The notes under the pieces were generated by a model. The model saw nothing but the letters and a program-made list of their open reading frames with translations, was not told where the DNA came from and made no database searches. Below are positions 33,730-43,004 of a stretch of DNA of 44,544 bases, piece after piece; the first letter of the stretch is position 1; every line of letters starts with the position of its first letter. Location: the NCBI GenBank assembly GCA_019308985.1, contig JAFDHB010000050.1, positions 1 through 44,544 on the forward strand. Reading direction: 5' to 3'. A program made the position numbers and the translations under genes. Source of the stretch: Deltaproteobacteria bacterium (GTDB lineage Bacteria; Desulfobacterota; DSM-4660; Desulfatiglandales; HGW-15).

Positions 33730-35094
33730 ATGAACCAGGAATTCTTGATTGAAGACCTGAGGACAATGCGCAGGGAGGCGGAAGAGCTGTTCCGGGCTGC
33801 CGTGGAGTCAGTTGATCCTTACAGGGCGGTCAGGGGGTTCATTGCCCTTGAAGGGGAGAAAATCATCCTAGGGCCGGCAAAGGACCAGGGGATGGAGTTG
33901 GACCTGGGTCGGTTTGAACGTATCCTTGTAGTGGGCGGAGGCAAGGCCACCGCACCCATGGCAAAGGCCGTGGAGGACCTGCTCGGGGAAAGGATCCACA
34001 GGGGGCTAATCAACGTAAAGTACGGTTTCACGGAAGAACTGAAGCACGTCAAGATTACACAGGCAGGCCACCCTTTGCCGGATCAAAACGGCGTGGAAGG
34101 CACGAAAAAGATCCTCGAGCTTCTGAGACAAGCAGGAGAGAAAGACCTGATCTTTTCCCTGATCTCAGGAGGGGGCTCGGCACTCCTCCCCCAGCCGGCG
34201 GATGAGATTACCCTGGAAGAGAAGCAGTGCCTGACAAAGAGGCTGTTGGAATGCGGTGCAACCATAGATGAAATAAATACCATAAGGAAACATATCTCTT
34301 CTTCCAAAGGTGGCCAGATGGCAAGGGCTGCTTACCCTGCCACGAGTATAAACTTGATGCTTTCAGATGTTGTGGGAGACAAGATGAATGTCATAGCTTC
34401 CGGCCCTTTCGTCTTCGACAGTACCACGTTTCAGGATGCCTTGGCCGTCATAGAGAGGTACGATCTAAGGGATATCCCCGGCTCCATAATGTCCTACCTC
34501 GAACGGGGGGCGAAGGGGGAGGTGGAAGAAACACCCAAGGGGGGGGACCCCATTTTTGATAAGGTCTGCAATTATATCGTAGGCAGTAACATGCAGGCCC
34601 TCGAAGCCGCAGACGCAGAAGCCAAAAGAATGGGTTACAAGACCCTGATCCTTTCCTCCATGGTTGAAGGGGAGACAAGGGACGTGGCAAAGGTGCACAC
34701 TGCAATAGCCAAGGAGATCCTCAGGACGGGGAGGCCCCTTTCTCCTCCGGCCTGTATCATTTCGGGTGGGGAGACCACCGTGACAATAAAGGGAAATGGG
34801 CTCGGAGGAAGGAACCAGGAGTTTTGCCTTGCAGCCGCTATTGATCTGGTCGGCATGCCCCCAAGGGCGGTACTGCTCAGCGGAGGGACGGACGGGAATG
34901 ATGGTCCCACACCCGCTGCCGGGGCAATCGTGGACCCGTTCACGGTGAGCCGCGGTGAGGAGCAAGGAATTGTGGCCCGGGATTATCTCATGAACAACGA
35001 CTCATACCACTACTTTGAGAAGACCGGGGAACTGCTGGTCACCGGACCCACCAATACTAATGTGATGGATGTCAGGATCCTCCTGATCCGATAA
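33730..35094 (+). CDS. gckA: Glycerate 2-kinase (GckA/MOFRL family)
   Basis: A 454-residue cytoplasmic kinase that phosphorylates D-glycerate to 2-phosphoglycerate with ATP. The N-terminal DUF4147 domain has VVGGGKATAPMAKAVE near 65, QAGHPLPDQNG, FSLISGGGSALLPQP, IRKHISSSKGGQMA and LMLSDVVGDKMNVIASGP. The C-terminal MOFRL domain has CIISGGETTVTIKGNGLGGR, VLLSGGTDGNDGPTPAAGA and the final TGPTNTNVMDVRI. Length and motifs are canonical. It ends five bases before the convergent stop of a glycosyltransferase in a presumed glycosylglycerate locus, which suggests a link through glycerate turnover; this is inference. Confidence 0.93.
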   Translation: MNQEFLIEDLRTMRREAEELFRAAVESVDPYRAVRGFIALEGEKIILGPAKDQGMELDLGRFERILVVGGGKATAPMAKAVEDLLGERIHRGLINVKYGFTEELKHVKITQAGHPLPDQNGVEGTKKILELLRQAGEKDLIFSLISGGGSALLPQPADEITLEEKQCLTKRLLECGATIDEINTIRKHISSSKGGQMARAAYPATSINLMLSDVVGDKMNVIASGPFVFDSTTFQDALAVIERYDLRDIPGSIMSYLERGAKGEVEETPKGGDPIFDKVCNYIVGSNMQALEAADAEAKRMGYKTLILSSMVEGETRDVAKVHTAIAKEILRTGRPLSPPACIISGGETTVTIKGNGLGGRNQEFCLAAAIDLVGMPPRAVLLSGGTDGNDGPTPAAGAIVDPFTVSRGEEQGIVARDYLMNNDSYHYFEKTGELLVTGPTNTNVMDVRILLIR

Positions 35095-35098
35095 GCGC

Positions 35099-36319
35099 TT
35101 AGGAGGATTTTGTCCATTTTTGGACGAGGTAGGGTTTCGTCATCTCAAAGGTCATGCAATCCTCTTCGATGGACTCCTCCGCCTGGCGGGTGGACATCCT
35201 CTTGGTCTTCTTCACAAAGGAAAAAGTTCTTCCAAAATACAAGGGAATCAGGGAGTCCATCATCAGGTCCCTGTCACACACGGTGTCACGGAAGCCGACA
35301 GCCATGTCATACAAGATCCTGGCCCATAGGTCCGTTGGAAAGTTGAAGACCCTCTCCTTCATATCCTTTATTTCCAGGAGCTTCTTGAAGACATCCTGGC
35401 TGAGGATCTTTCCCCAGATCTCACTGTAGAGGCTGAACCCCTCGTGGAACTTACTTATGAGCTTCTGAGTATCCACCTCGACCTTGGGCGGCATCTCCAC
35501 CTCGCCCAGGCCGAAACCGAAGATTGCCGTTGGTTTGCTGTACTTGACCTTTATCCAGTGGGAGGCGAAATGACAGGCCATGTTGAATATGGTCCCCACA
35601 ACCTGGCGGAACATTGGGCCCAAGGATGCAGCAGGGTCTTTTGGCTTATGGATTTTCGGCCGTCCCATGTAGGACTGGCACACAGGGGCTCCCTGGTTGA
35701 GGGCGATTGTGGTCATCCATATATCTATCCCGAAATTGGCTATGGCCTCATCCCAGAGATCGCTCTCAAAGTAGATCTTTGCCAATTCGCCGCTGAAACC
35801 AAAATCACCACCGATAGGTTGGCGTACCCTTCTGCCGTAAAGGGCCCGGGACATGGGATAGGCAATACTGTTGGTTATGGTGCCGTCATACTTGTGCCTG
35901 ACATAGAGAGGCGCCACATAGGAGAAATCATTGAAGAGGGGTTCCCCTAAGTGCTTTATCCACTCAGGGGTTATGCTCTTCAGGTCGGCATCCACGACTA
36001 CGATTGCCTTTGCCCCCAGCTCAATCACTTTCCTGAAAAGGTTCCTGAAGTTGTTGCCCTTGCCCTTCACTCCCGGAGGAGTGGAGATATAGATCTTCGG
36101 AATCCTGGTAGGAGTTCCCAGAAAGGCCTGCTTGGTATCATCCGGAGAGTTATTGTCGCAATTGATGATGACAGATTCTATATGAGAGAAATACTTTACC
36201 AGCCCCTCACTTGCTTGCCTCGTGGGGTAGCTGATGGAGTCAGCTTCATTGTAAGAGGGGATCGCGACCACCAGATCGGCCTTTCTTACGTTTTCTGGGT
36301 TGACTTCATCTTGGAACAT
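35099..36319 (-). CDS. Family-2-like glycosyltransferase (glycosylglycerate-type, last of operon)
   Basis: A 406-residue GT-A-fold glycosyltransferase. It begins with a short tail, then LVVAIPSYNEADSISYPTRQ, followed by PPGVKGKGNNFRNLF, and the DXD-type VVVDADLKSITPEW near 120 for metal and nucleotide-sugar binding. PIGGDFGFSGELAKIYF and DIWMTTIALNQG follow, resembling glucosyl-3-phosphoglycerate synthase-type enzymes, then a long helical C-terminus. No membrane segment is visible. It lies seven bases after the phosphatase gene. The likely role is transfer of a sugar onto phosphoglycerate, glycerate or a glycosylglycerate. Sugar donor and acceptor are not determined by sequence alone. Confidence 0.78.
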   Translation of the reverse strand: MFQDEVNPENVRKADLVVAIPSYNEADSISYPTRQASEGLVKYFSHIESVIINCDNNSPDDTKQAFLGTPTRIPKIYISTPPGVKGKGNNFRNLFRKVIELGAKAIVVVDADLKSITPEWIKHLGEPLFNDFSYVAPLYVRHKYDGTITNSIAYPMSRALYGRRVRQPIGGDFGFSGELAKIYFESDLWDEAIANFGIDIWMTTIALNQGAPVCQSYMGRPKIHKPKDPAASLGPMFRQVVGTIFNMACHFASHWIKVKYSKPTAIFGFGLGEVEMPPKVEVDTQKLISKFHEGFSLYSEIWGKILSQDVFKKLLEIKDMKERVFNFPTDLWARILYDMAVGFRDTVCDRDLMMDSLIPLYFGRTFSFVKKTKRMSTRQAEESIEEDCMTFEMTKPYLVQKWTKSS

Positions 36320-36326
36320 GCCAAGA

Positions 36327-37217
36327 TTAACCTCCCTTCAGTTTATTGCACAGGATATCGAGGACTGCCCTGTTCCAGCCTTTGGGGCCCGGTTCTTCGG
36401 TTATTAACAAATCCTTTACCGTCTTCTCGAAAATTTTATGCCGGGATGACGAACTGACCAGCACTGGAAAGTCAACGCTTTCCAACATATCAAGATCGTT
36501 AGGGCTGTCGCCCAGAGCCACGGTAATGATCTCTTCATGGTACGTCCTGTACCAGGATTCAACTCTTCGAACGGCAAGGCCCTTATCAAATTCTCCGTGA
36601 AGGTGATAGAACCTTCCGCCGCAGGTGACCCTCAGGCCTTTTCCTCTGGCGGCCTCGTTCAGCCGGTTGAGATTGATTTCTTTTTTCTCTAATATCAAGA
36701 AGGGCTCATCATATTCCCGCATGGCAGCCCGGCTGGAGGCCTCGAGATCCAGCCCTGTGTGGCGGGCTATTTCCTCCACCGTCATCTGCGAGAAGCCCCT
36801 CATATTCCACCCGAGTTGGGCGCGAATCTCCTCCAACCCTTTTACCACCTCCCGGTATGGAATGCCCAGGGACACCCTCCACAGATGGTCCACGGGCTCG
36901 GCATCAGGAGGGGCTTTGTTAAGGTTAAGGTGGCGTTCAGGAAAAAATATGCCCCCGCCGTTCTCCGCAATAAAGGGGGCTGATATTCCCAAACACTCCT
37001 GCAAATGGACTATTTCCGCCCTGGTTTTGCTGGAAACGAGGACAACCGGGAAATGCCGCTTTTCGCAGACATCGAGGGCGGGTTTTGCTTCTTCCCACCC
37101 GTATGTATCATGATCGAGCAGGGTGCCATCCAGGTCGGTAAATATTACCACAAAAGGAGGTCTTTTGTAATCATTTGTTGCCTGACCCTCTTCCTCAGGC
37201 AAATCTTCTCTTTTCAC
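36327..37217 (-). CDS. Mannosyl-3-phosphoglycerate phosphatase-like HAD hydrolase
   Basis: A 296-residue HAD phosphatase of the MpgP/YedP type, which removes phosphate from mannosyl- or glucosyl-3-phosphoglycerate to release the compatible solute. HAD motif I is FTDLDGTLLDHDTY near 26-40, motif II FPVVLVSSKTRAE, then FIAENGGGIFFPE, a cap domain, the motif III Lys in HGEFDKGLAVRRVE and motif IV ALGDSPNDLDMLESVDFPV. Its start overlaps the preceding glycosyltransferase end by 23 bases, so the two are translationally linked. Sitting between two glycosyltransferases strongly supports a two-step glycosylglycerate pathway. Confidence 0.88.
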   Translation of the reverse strand: MKREDLPEEEGQATNDYKRPPFVVIFTDLDGTLLDHDTYGWEEAKPALDVCEKRHFPVVLVSSKTRAEIVHLQECLGISAPFIAENGGGIFFPERHLNLNKAPPDAEPVDHLWRVSLGIPYREVVKGLEEIRAQLGWNMRGFSQMTVEEIARHTGLDLEASSRAAMREYDEPFLILEKKEINLNRLNEAARGKGLRVTCGGRFYHLHGEFDKGLAVRRVESWYRTYHEEIITVALGDSPNDLDMLESVDFPVLVSSSSRHKIFEKTVKDLLITEEPGPKGWNRAVLDILCNKLKGG

Positions 37218-38559
37218 TTTCCACCACTTCTATCAGCTCATAGAAGATTCCGGGTAATTTGTTTGAAACGCGCTCCCATGAGACGGTCTGGGGAGTTTGA
37301 AAGACACTCTGCTGGGTTTTCCCTTCCACGGAAATGACAGCTTCCGCAAGTCCGTCGGCCAGGAAGGGTTTGAATTCGGGATAGGTATTTACGAACCTGA
37401 GAAACCTTTCCGTGAGCTTGTAGGGAGACGTGAGCATATCTCCGGCAATGAGGATGGAATCCCTGAAGATACCCCTCACGAGATGTTCCTCGTGATCCCT
37501 GTTGTATCGCAGGTTGTTGAAACTGGCATCGTCGGAATATTTTTTGATAAACTCTTCGGCTATGGCCTGATAGGTTATCGCAAGGTCCCTGAAAAAGGTC
37601 TCGGAGATGTCCACCCCCTCCTCTATCACCAGGGCGTTCATCAAGGTAGTGAGGATATCAACCGCCATTCGATTCAGGCCTTTGCTCGTATCACCTGGAG
37701 AAGTTTCCTGGTGTTTGTGGTCGAAGGGGTGTTCAGTAAACATCACCTGTGCACAGGAGGAGGCCTTTCTGTACACTTCGATCAAGGTGAATATCTCCAC
37801 GCCCCAGTTTGTTGCAAATCTCATCTTCTTCAGCAGATCAGCGTGGAATGCAACTTCTCCGGAGAGCTGGTAGTTGAAACCGAGGAGGAAGTCTATGAGT
37901 CGAAGCATCTTTTCAGCCTTGCTCTCGGTAAATTTCCTCCTGAGGGCCACTAGGAGAGGGTCAAGGAGGAGCCGCTTGACTCTGCCATACATTTCCCTCT
38001 CCTTGATCCGCGCGTAATAGGCCTTTGAAAAATCGTAATTCAAGACTACCACGGGATAGAGCAGTCGATCCAGCTGGACTCTTTTGAATGTCTTTATATC
38101 GGCGTCTACCAAACCAATAGACTCAGCCCCGAGGGCAATTGCAATACCGAAACCCAGGAACATGTTCTTTCCTTTGCCGGGCTCCCGTATGTTGAATCCG
38201 GCGGAGTTCAATCGCTCATAAATGCTGCTGAAACCCGGACCGTCGTTCCACTGAATGAGGCTGTTCTTGAGTCCATACTTCCGTATCAGATCCCTTAGCA
38301 TCATTGCGTCTTGCTCAGATGCCTTGTCCAGTCCGAGTATTATTTGTGAGAGATAGGGGGTATCCCTCAGTTGCTTGAGGATATTTTCAAATACGGGCAG
38401 ATTGCCGGGGTCAGTGTATTCACTGGCGAGCAAGGGTATTATGAGGACGGTCTTCTTCCATCTTGAATGGAGCCGTAGCTGGCTCCTCAGGTGTTTCCTG
38501 TCCTGCTTGAGGATATGGAAGGTGGTTATTTGAGTCCGATTTTGCGAAAAATCTGAAAT
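37195..38559 (-). CDS. GT81-like glycosyltransferase with probable ATT start codon
   Basis: A glycosyltransferase of about 454 residues, first in the operon. The fold begins with the strand KKTVLIIPLLASEYTDPGNL; a start at the TTG 38433 would cut this strand in half. In frame upstream there is no ATG, GTG or TTG before the stop at about 38580. A perfect AAAGGAGG (38575-38568) sits eight bases before ATT at 38559, so ATT is the best start. Further features are LGFGIAIALGAESIGLVDAD (nucleotide-sugar site with the Asp-x-Asp), a GFNYQLSGEVAFHADLL segment and WGVEIFTLIEVYRKA. It resembles glucosyl/mannosyl-3-phosphoglycerate synthases, fitting the phosphatase neighbour. Donor and acceptor are inferred. 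Confidence 0.78.
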   Translation of the reverse strand: MSDFSQNRTQITTFHILKQDRKHLRSQLRLHSRWKKTVLIIPLLASEYTDPGNLPVFENILKQLRDTPYLSQIILGLDKASEQDAMMLRDLIRKYGLKNSLIQWNDGPGFSSIYERLNSAGFNIREPGKGKNMFLGFGIAIALGAESIGLVDADIKTFKRVQLDRLLYPVVVLNYDFSKAYYARIKEREMYGRVKRLLLDPLLVALRRKFTESKAEKMLRLIDFLLGFNYQLSGEVAFHADLLKKMRFATNWGVEIFTLIEVYRKASSCAQVMFTEHPFDHKHQETSPGDTSKGLNRMAVDILTTLMNALVIEEGVDISETFFRDLAITYQAIAEEFIKKYSDDASFNNLRYNRDHEEHLVRGIFRDSILIAGDMLTSPYKLTERFLRFVNTYPEFKPFLADGLAEAVISVEGKTQQSVFQTPQTVSWERVSNKLPGIFYELIEVVESEKRRFA

Positions 38560-38598
38560 GGCCAGAGCCTCCTTTACGATCTGTCAGAAATCTGATGT

Positions 38599-38722
38599 CT
38601 TAGTGCTTCGATTCGCAATTACGGTGGCGTATCTTTCGGATGAGAATCCTTATTAATGCTCACTCAGCACTAAGTCCTGAGTAAATAAATACGTTAGGGT
38701 ATTTATGAATCGAAGGACTTAG
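38599..38722. repeat. Inverted repeat element
   Basis: CTTAGTGCTTCGATTC at 38599-38614 is mirrored by GAATCGAAGGACTTAG at 38707-38722 (14 of 16 positions). The enclosed 92 bases contain another CTAAGTCCTGAGT word and have no coding frame. It lies between the ruvB end and the glycosyltransferase operon start. Confidence 0.6.
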
Positions 38723-38738
38723 CAAAAACCTCAAAACG

Positions 38739-38831
38739 GTTGATGCTTTCGGAAAAGCTCCAGATGCAGCGCAACACCGCTCGCTAAATGCCGTCCCGCC
38801 GGGAGAAGGTGCTTTTGCGGAAGCATCAAAC
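38739..38831. repeat. Short element with inverted ends
   Basis: GTTGATGCTTTCGGAAAAGC at 38739-38758 matches the reverse complement of GCTTTTGCGGAAGCATCAAAC at 38811-38831 with few mismatches. The centre is GC-rich and non-coding. It abuts the ruvB stop codon, so it may also act as a transcript end structure. Confidence 0.6.
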
Positions 38832-39854
38832 CTAGAAGAGTTTCTCTTGCACCCCCCCTTCATCCCTTTCAATGGAAAAATGCTTGTAGGCCAGCTTTGT
38901 AGCAACCCTTCCCCGGGGTGTCCTCTTTATGTATCCCAATTGAATGAGATAGGGTTCATAGACGTCTTCAAGGGTGTCCTTTTCCTCGCTTACAGCCGCG
39001 GAAAGGGTGTCCAACCCAATTGGCCCGCCACTGAACTTTTCAATTATTGTGAGCATTATGTGGCGGTCCATCTTGTCCAGGCCCCTGTCATCCACCTCAA
39101 GCATGTCAAGGGCCTTTCTGGCCACCTCCCTTGTGATAACCCCGTCTGCTTCTATCTGAGCGTAGTCCCTCACTCTCCTGAGTATCCTGTTGGCGACCCT
39201 GGGAGTGCCCCTGGATCGCCTGGCAATCTCATAGGCCCCTTCTTCGTGGATAGGGATTCCCAATAATTTGGCGGAGCGAAGCAGGATCTTTTTCAGGTCC
39301 TCAGGGTCATAGAAATCGACCCTGAGCACCACACCGAACCGTTCCCGCAGTGGTGGGGTCAAGAGCCCGGTCCTTGTTGTGGCTCCCACCAGGGTAAAAG
39401 GAGGCAGCGGAATTTTCATGGTCCTCGCCGAAGGCCCCTGGCCGATGATAATATCGAGTTGGTAGTCTTCCATGGCAGGATAGAGAATCTCTTCCACCAC
39501 GTGATTGAGGCGATGAACTTCGTCGATAAAGAGCACATCCCTGGGTTGGAGGCTGGTGAGGATGGCGGCTAGGTCTCCCGGCCTTTCGATCACCGGCCCG
39601 GACGTGCTAATGATATTCACACCCAGCTCATTGGCAATAATATGTGCCAGGGAAGTCTTGCCCAGGCCTGGATTGCCATGGAAAAGCACGTGGTCCAGGG
39701 CCTCTGATCGGGCCTTTGCGGCCTCAATGAAGAGCTTGAGGTTTCTCTTAAGATCCTGCTGACCCTCATATTCATCCAGGCTCTTGGGTCTAAGGCTTAC
39801 ATCCGCTCCGCTCTCCTCCGGTTGTGGCTGTGGGTCTATGATTCTACTCTCCAT
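38832..39854 (-). CDS. ruvB: Holliday junction branch-migration ATPase RuvB
   Basis: A 340-residue AAA+ helicase that drives branch migration of Holliday junctions with RuvA. Motifs are [18 protein letters not shown] at the N-terminus, Walker [17 protein letters not shown], Walker [13 protein letters not shown], sensor [15 protein letters not shown] and the C-terminal winged helix ending [20 protein letters not shown]. Length is normal. It follows ruvA by 17 bases in the order ruvC-ruvA-ruvB. Confidence 0.97.
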   Translation of the reverse strand: MESRIIDPQPQPEESGADVSLRPKSLDEYEGQQDLKRNLKLFIEAAKARSEALDHVLFHGNPGLGKTSLAHIIANELGVNIISTSGPVIERPGDLAAILTSLQPRDVLFIDEVHRLNHVVEEILYPAMEDYQLDIIIGQGPSARTMKIPLPPFTLVGATTRTGLLTPPLRERFGVVLRVDFYDPEDLKKILLRSAKLLGIPIHEEGAYEIARRSRGTPRVANRILRRVRDYAQIEADGVITREVARKALDMLEVDDRGLDKMDRHIMLTIIEKFSGGPIGLDTLSAAVSEEKDTLEDVYEPYLIQLGYIKRTPRGRVATKLAYKHFSIERDEGGVQEKLF

Positions 39855-39871
39855 GGGAACACATTTCCTGC

Positions 39872-40474
39872 TCAGGCAAGCAACCTCAATGCCTCTTTTA
39901 TCAATACCCCTAGGTCGGTGCTTCTTGTCTTTGCAAAGGCCTTTTCCACCGCTCCCCTTGCCGCCTTGGATGAATAGCCCAAGTTTAAAAGAGCGGATAC
40001 AGCATCGTCAAGTACCCTTTTCTCTTCACCCCCAAAAAACTGCGCCGGCTCGGCCCGCTCTCCACCCAGGAGCGAGTGTGCCTTCTCTCTCAGCTCCAGG
40101 GCGATACGCTCTGCGGTCTTTTTCCCTACCCCCGGAATAGATTGCAGCCGCAGGGCATCACCTCCTGCCATGGCTTCAAGCAGCTCCTGGGGCCCTATGC
40201 CCGAAAGAATATTGATGGCCAGCTTTGGGCCGATACCTGCCACGGATTTGAGCATCATAAAAATTTCTTTTTCAAGGAGGGTCTTGAAACCGAAAAGGAC
40301 AATGGCATCCTCCCTGACATGAGTATATATATGCAGGCTCACGTCTTGATTCTGGTCGGGCAAGGCATAAAATGTGGAAAAGGGTACGATGACCTCATAC
40401 CCGATGCCGGAGTTATCTATGATCACGCATTGAGCGGATTTTTCTACAATTGTCCCATCTAGTTTTGCGATCAT
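39872..40474 (-). CDS. ruvA: Holliday junction DNA-binding protein RuvA
   Basis: A 200-residue protein forming the tetramer that holds Holliday junctions for RuvB. Domain I is [20 protein letters not shown] and [13 protein letters not shown]; domain II has the helix-hairpin-helix pair [15 protein letters not shown] and [19 protein letters not shown]; domain III, which contacts RuvB, ends [13 protein letters not shown]. It lies 28 bases downstream of ruvC. Confidence 0.97.
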   Translation of the reverse strand: MIAKLDGTIVEKSAQCVIIDNSGIGYEVIVPFSTFYALPDQNQDVSLHIYTHVREDAIVLFGFKTLLEKEIFMMLKSVAGIGPKLAINILSGIGPQELLEAMAGGDALRLQSIPGVGKKTAERIALELREKAHSLLGGERAEPAQFFGGEEKRVLDDAVSALLNLGYSSKAARGAVEKAFAKTRSTDLGVLIKEALRLLA

Positions 40475-40502
40475 GACCGACGATTCCTGTGGCCTAATGG
40501 AT

Positions 40503-40988
40503 TTACCGAGACGGATGCCCGAATCTTGTCCAGTTCAGGTGGCATATGGCGGCGGCCAGGGCATCGGCCGTGTCAAGATCGGGCTGGTAGTTGAGCTTCA
40601 GGATCACTTGAACCATGCTGCGGACCTGTTCCTTTGTCGCACGACCATAGCCGACTACCGCTTTTTTTATCTCAAGGGGGCTGTACTCGAATATCTTCAG
40701 ACCGCACTGGGTCGCCGCGATCAAGACAGCACCCCTGGCATGGCCGATCTTTAGGGCGCTCTTAACGTTCTTGGCAAAGAACATGTCCTCTATGGCCATC
40801 TCCCTGGGAGAAAAACGGGTCATCACATCAACCATGGTTTGGTAGATGTCATGGATCCTTTGAAAAAAGGGTAGGTCTCGGGGCAGGTTTATGGCACTCG
40901 AATGGATGCACGTCATCTTATCCCCCTTTTTCTCGATAAGGCCATACCCGGTTACCACAGAGCCGGGATCGACCCCGAGCACGATCAT
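40503..40988 (-). CDS. ruvC: Crossover junction endodeoxyribonuclease RuvC
   Basis: A 161-residue Holliday-junction resolvase. It begins [19 protein letters not shown] with the first catalytic Asp at position 7, has the second acidic residue in REMAIEDMFFAKN near 68, and ends with the acidic pair in QPDLDTADALAAAICH. Its ATG overlaps the yebC stop by one base (TGATG), indicating coupled translation. Confidence 0.97.
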   Translation of the reverse strand: MIVLGVDPGSVVTGYGLIEKKGDKMTCIHSSAINLPRDLPFFQRIHDIYQTMVDVMTRFSPREMAIEDMFFAKNVKSALKIGHARGAVLIAATQCGLKIFEYSPLEIKKAVVGYGRATKEQVRSMVQVILKLNYQPDLDTADALAAAICHLNWTRFGHPSR

Positions 40989-41734
40989 CAGCTCATGGCC
41001 TCCATAACTTCGTCGGGGATGTCGAAGTTGGCATACACATGACTCACGTCATCATTATCCTCCAAGGCCTCCAGGAGGTTCAGCATCTGAGTGGCCTGTT
41101 TGCCTTCCACCTTGACCGTAGTCTGGGGAATCATGCTGATTTCAGCGAGGCTGTAAGCGATGCCGTTGTCATCAAAGGCCTTCTTGACAGTCTCAAAATC
41201 CCCCGGATCGGTTATGACTTCAAACTCCGACTTGCCTTCCTTGACGTCTTCAGCCCCCGCCTCAAGGGCTATGTCAAGGAGCTTCTCCTCGTCCACCTTG
41301 TCCTTGTCCACGACGATCAGCCCCTTTTTGTGGAACATCCATGCCACGCAACCAGGTTCTCCCAGGTTCCCGCCGTGACGGTCAAGGAGGTGCTTGATAT
41401 CGGCAACGGTCCTGTTCTTGTTATCCGTCAAGCAATCTATGAGCATGGCCACCCCTCCAGGGCCGTAACCTTCATAATTGACCTCTTCATAAGCCGTTCC
41501 TTCAAGCTCCCCCGTACCCTTCTTGATAGCCCTCTCAATGTTTTCCTTGGGCATATTCTGGGCCTTGGCCGCCTGGATTGCGGCCCGCAAACGGGGATTG
41601 CCTGCCGGGTCACCTCCACCCAGGCGGGCGGCAACGGTGATTTCCTTGTTGAGCTTGGAGAATATCTTCCCCCTCCTGGCATCCAGTGCACCCTTCTTGT
41701 GCCTGATACTGGCCCATTTCGAATGACCTGACAT
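40988..41734 (-). CDS. yebC: YebC/PmpR-family protein
   Basis: A 248-residue protein of the YebC family, described as transcriptional regulators and, more recently, as factors that help ribosomes translate proline-rich stretches. The N-terminus [20 protein letters not shown] and the segments [39 protein letters not shown] and [13 protein letters not shown] are near consensus. AGGAGG lies a few bases before the ATG. It heads the ruvCAB operon, an arrangement frequent in bacteria. Confidence 0.95.
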   Translation of the reverse strand: MSGHSKWASIRHKKGALDARRGKIFSKLNKEITVAARLGGGDPAGNPRLRAAIQAAKAQNMPKENIERAIKKGTGELEGTAYEEVNYEGYGPGGVAMLIDCLTDNKNRTVADIKHLLDRHGGNLGEPGCVAWMFHKKGLIVVDKDKVDEEKLLDIALEAGAEDVKEGKSEFEVITDPGDFETVKKAFDDNGIAYSLAEISMIPQTTVKVEGKQATQMLNLLEALEDNDDVSHVYANFDIPDEVMEAMS

Positions 41735-41862
41735 TAACTTACCTCCTAAGCAGAAAAAGAGTTTTCTTTTATTGTCTTATGGCCCGATCCGGTCCAAAAT
41801 AGAGGGCGTGCGCCTGATAGCTTTCAGGACAATTTCGTGACTCCCGCACCGGCCGCGGAGCC

Positions 41863-42459
41863 TTAGCCACCCATGAACTTTAAGCCGAGAATGTAGATTT
41901 CCCTGCTGCCTTTCCTGACAGCGGCCGGCCTTACGGCCCGTACGTCTCGGAAATGCCTCGCCAGGGAATCCCTGAACTCCTTGAGGCCTTCACCTTCGAA
42001 TACCTTGCACAAGAAATTACCTCCCTCCTTCAGGAGCGAAAGGGCGATTTCAAGGGCCCTTTGTGACAGTTCAAGGGACCGGGTCGAGTCAGATGTCCGC
42101 ACTCCCGTGGTCTTGGGAGCAAGGTCGCTCAATACGCAGTCCCGGGGGCCTACATGTTTTGCCAACCAGTCGATTTCGATCCTGAGGGCATCCCCCTTAA
42201 TAAACCTAAAGTTGGGGGCATCCAAAACTACAGGCTCAAGCAGGTCAAAGCCTACGACTTCTCCTTGACTTCCTACGGCCCTCAAGAGGTACTGGGACCA
42301 GGAACCGGGATAACACCCGAGGTCCAGCAGCCTGTCTCCCTTGCGGACAAGCTTATACTTCCCGTCAATCTGCTGGAGCTTATAAACCGACCTGGCAAGC
42401 CACTTTTCCTGCTTTGCCCGGCGTGCGAAATGATCTTGCCACTTGTTCCCTTTCTTCAT
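41863..42459 (-). CDS. rlmE: 23S rRNA 2'-O-methyltransferase RlmE (FtsJ/RrmJ)
   Basis: A 198-residue SAM-dependent methyltransferase that modifies a uridine in the 23S rRNA A-loop. Motifs are ARSVYKLQQIDGKYKL with the first catalytic Lys, the SAM site LLDLGCYPGSWSQYLLRAVG, the catalytic Asp in DCVLSDLAPKTTGVRTSD, and the Lys in GGNFLCKVFEGEGLKEF. Length matches the family. It is upstream of yebC on the same strand with a 128-base gap, so it may have its own promoter. Confidence 0.94.
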   Translation of the reverse strand: MKKGNKWQDHFARRAKQEKWLARSVYKLQQIDGKYKLVRKGDRLLDLGCYPGSWSQYLLRAVGSQGEVVGFDLLEPVVLDAPNFRFIKGDALRIEIDWLAKHVGPRDCVLSDLAPKTTGVRTSDSTRSLELSQRALEIALSLLKEGGNFLCKVFEGEGLKEFRDSLARHFRDVRAVRPAAVRKGSREIYILGLKFMGG

Positions 42460-42929
42460 GCCGGTTTGACTAAGCCTTTGGTGTCACGTTTTCCAGGATC
42501 TCCAGTGAATGGTTGATTGGAACACTTCCAGCTGGTATTTTCATTTCTTAGCATATCCCCAGGGTTATTGCAAAAGATTTGTGATTTTCCTTGTACGGGG
42601 CTTGGTGGCAAAAGTAAAATCATATCAACTTCTTATGATGGGCGATGGGCGCCGACACACCACGTGACAGTGGCCCACAAAAGGCCGCTGAGTCACCGGG
42701 CCCAGCCTTGTGCTGGAACTCCCAGTCCCTAGCGACTCCCACGGGAAGGGACGAGGGTCGCGATCCAGGCGTGGTAGGAAGGGGGGCGATTTCCTCGAAT
42801 GGGGACTTCATCCTTCTTCGTGGGACTCTTGCGAAAGCACGTCTCTGCGGCATTGTCGCCTGACTTTCAATTGCACAGGGGTCTTTAAAGGAAATTGATG
42901 AAAAACGTTATAGGGGGATTGCTCAGGAT
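42460..42929. other. Intergenic stretch between divergent rlmE and sdhC
   Basis: No gene was recognised in this GC-rich stretch. Short overlapping frames on both strands lack ribosome sites and family resemblance. Small imperfect palindromes are present, for example around GACT/AGTC words near 42720-42740, but no recognisable RNA family or riboswitch core. Confidence 0.5.
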
Positions 42930-42947
42930 TATAATTTTTGATATACA
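42930..42947 (+). promoter_or_regulatory. Candidate promoter region of the sdh operon
   Basis: A perfect TATAAT lies at 42930-42935 but with a poor -35. Alternatively TTGCTC at 42919-42924 and TATACA at 42942-42947 are separated by exactly 17 bases. Either would start transcription 50-75 bases before sdhC, in the only AT-rich patch of the gap. Confidence 0.45.
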
Positions 42948-43004
42948 GCATAAATTCCAACGCGTGAAGGTTCCCGGGATGATAGAAGCAAACGGGAGGA
43001 GAAA

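Noticed and set aside
42640..42880. Structured RNA or cobalamin riboswitch upstream of sdhC/rlmE
   Set aside because: A GCCACTG-like word occurs on the minus strand, but the conserved B12-box and other riboswitch elements are missing and no gene of that type follows.
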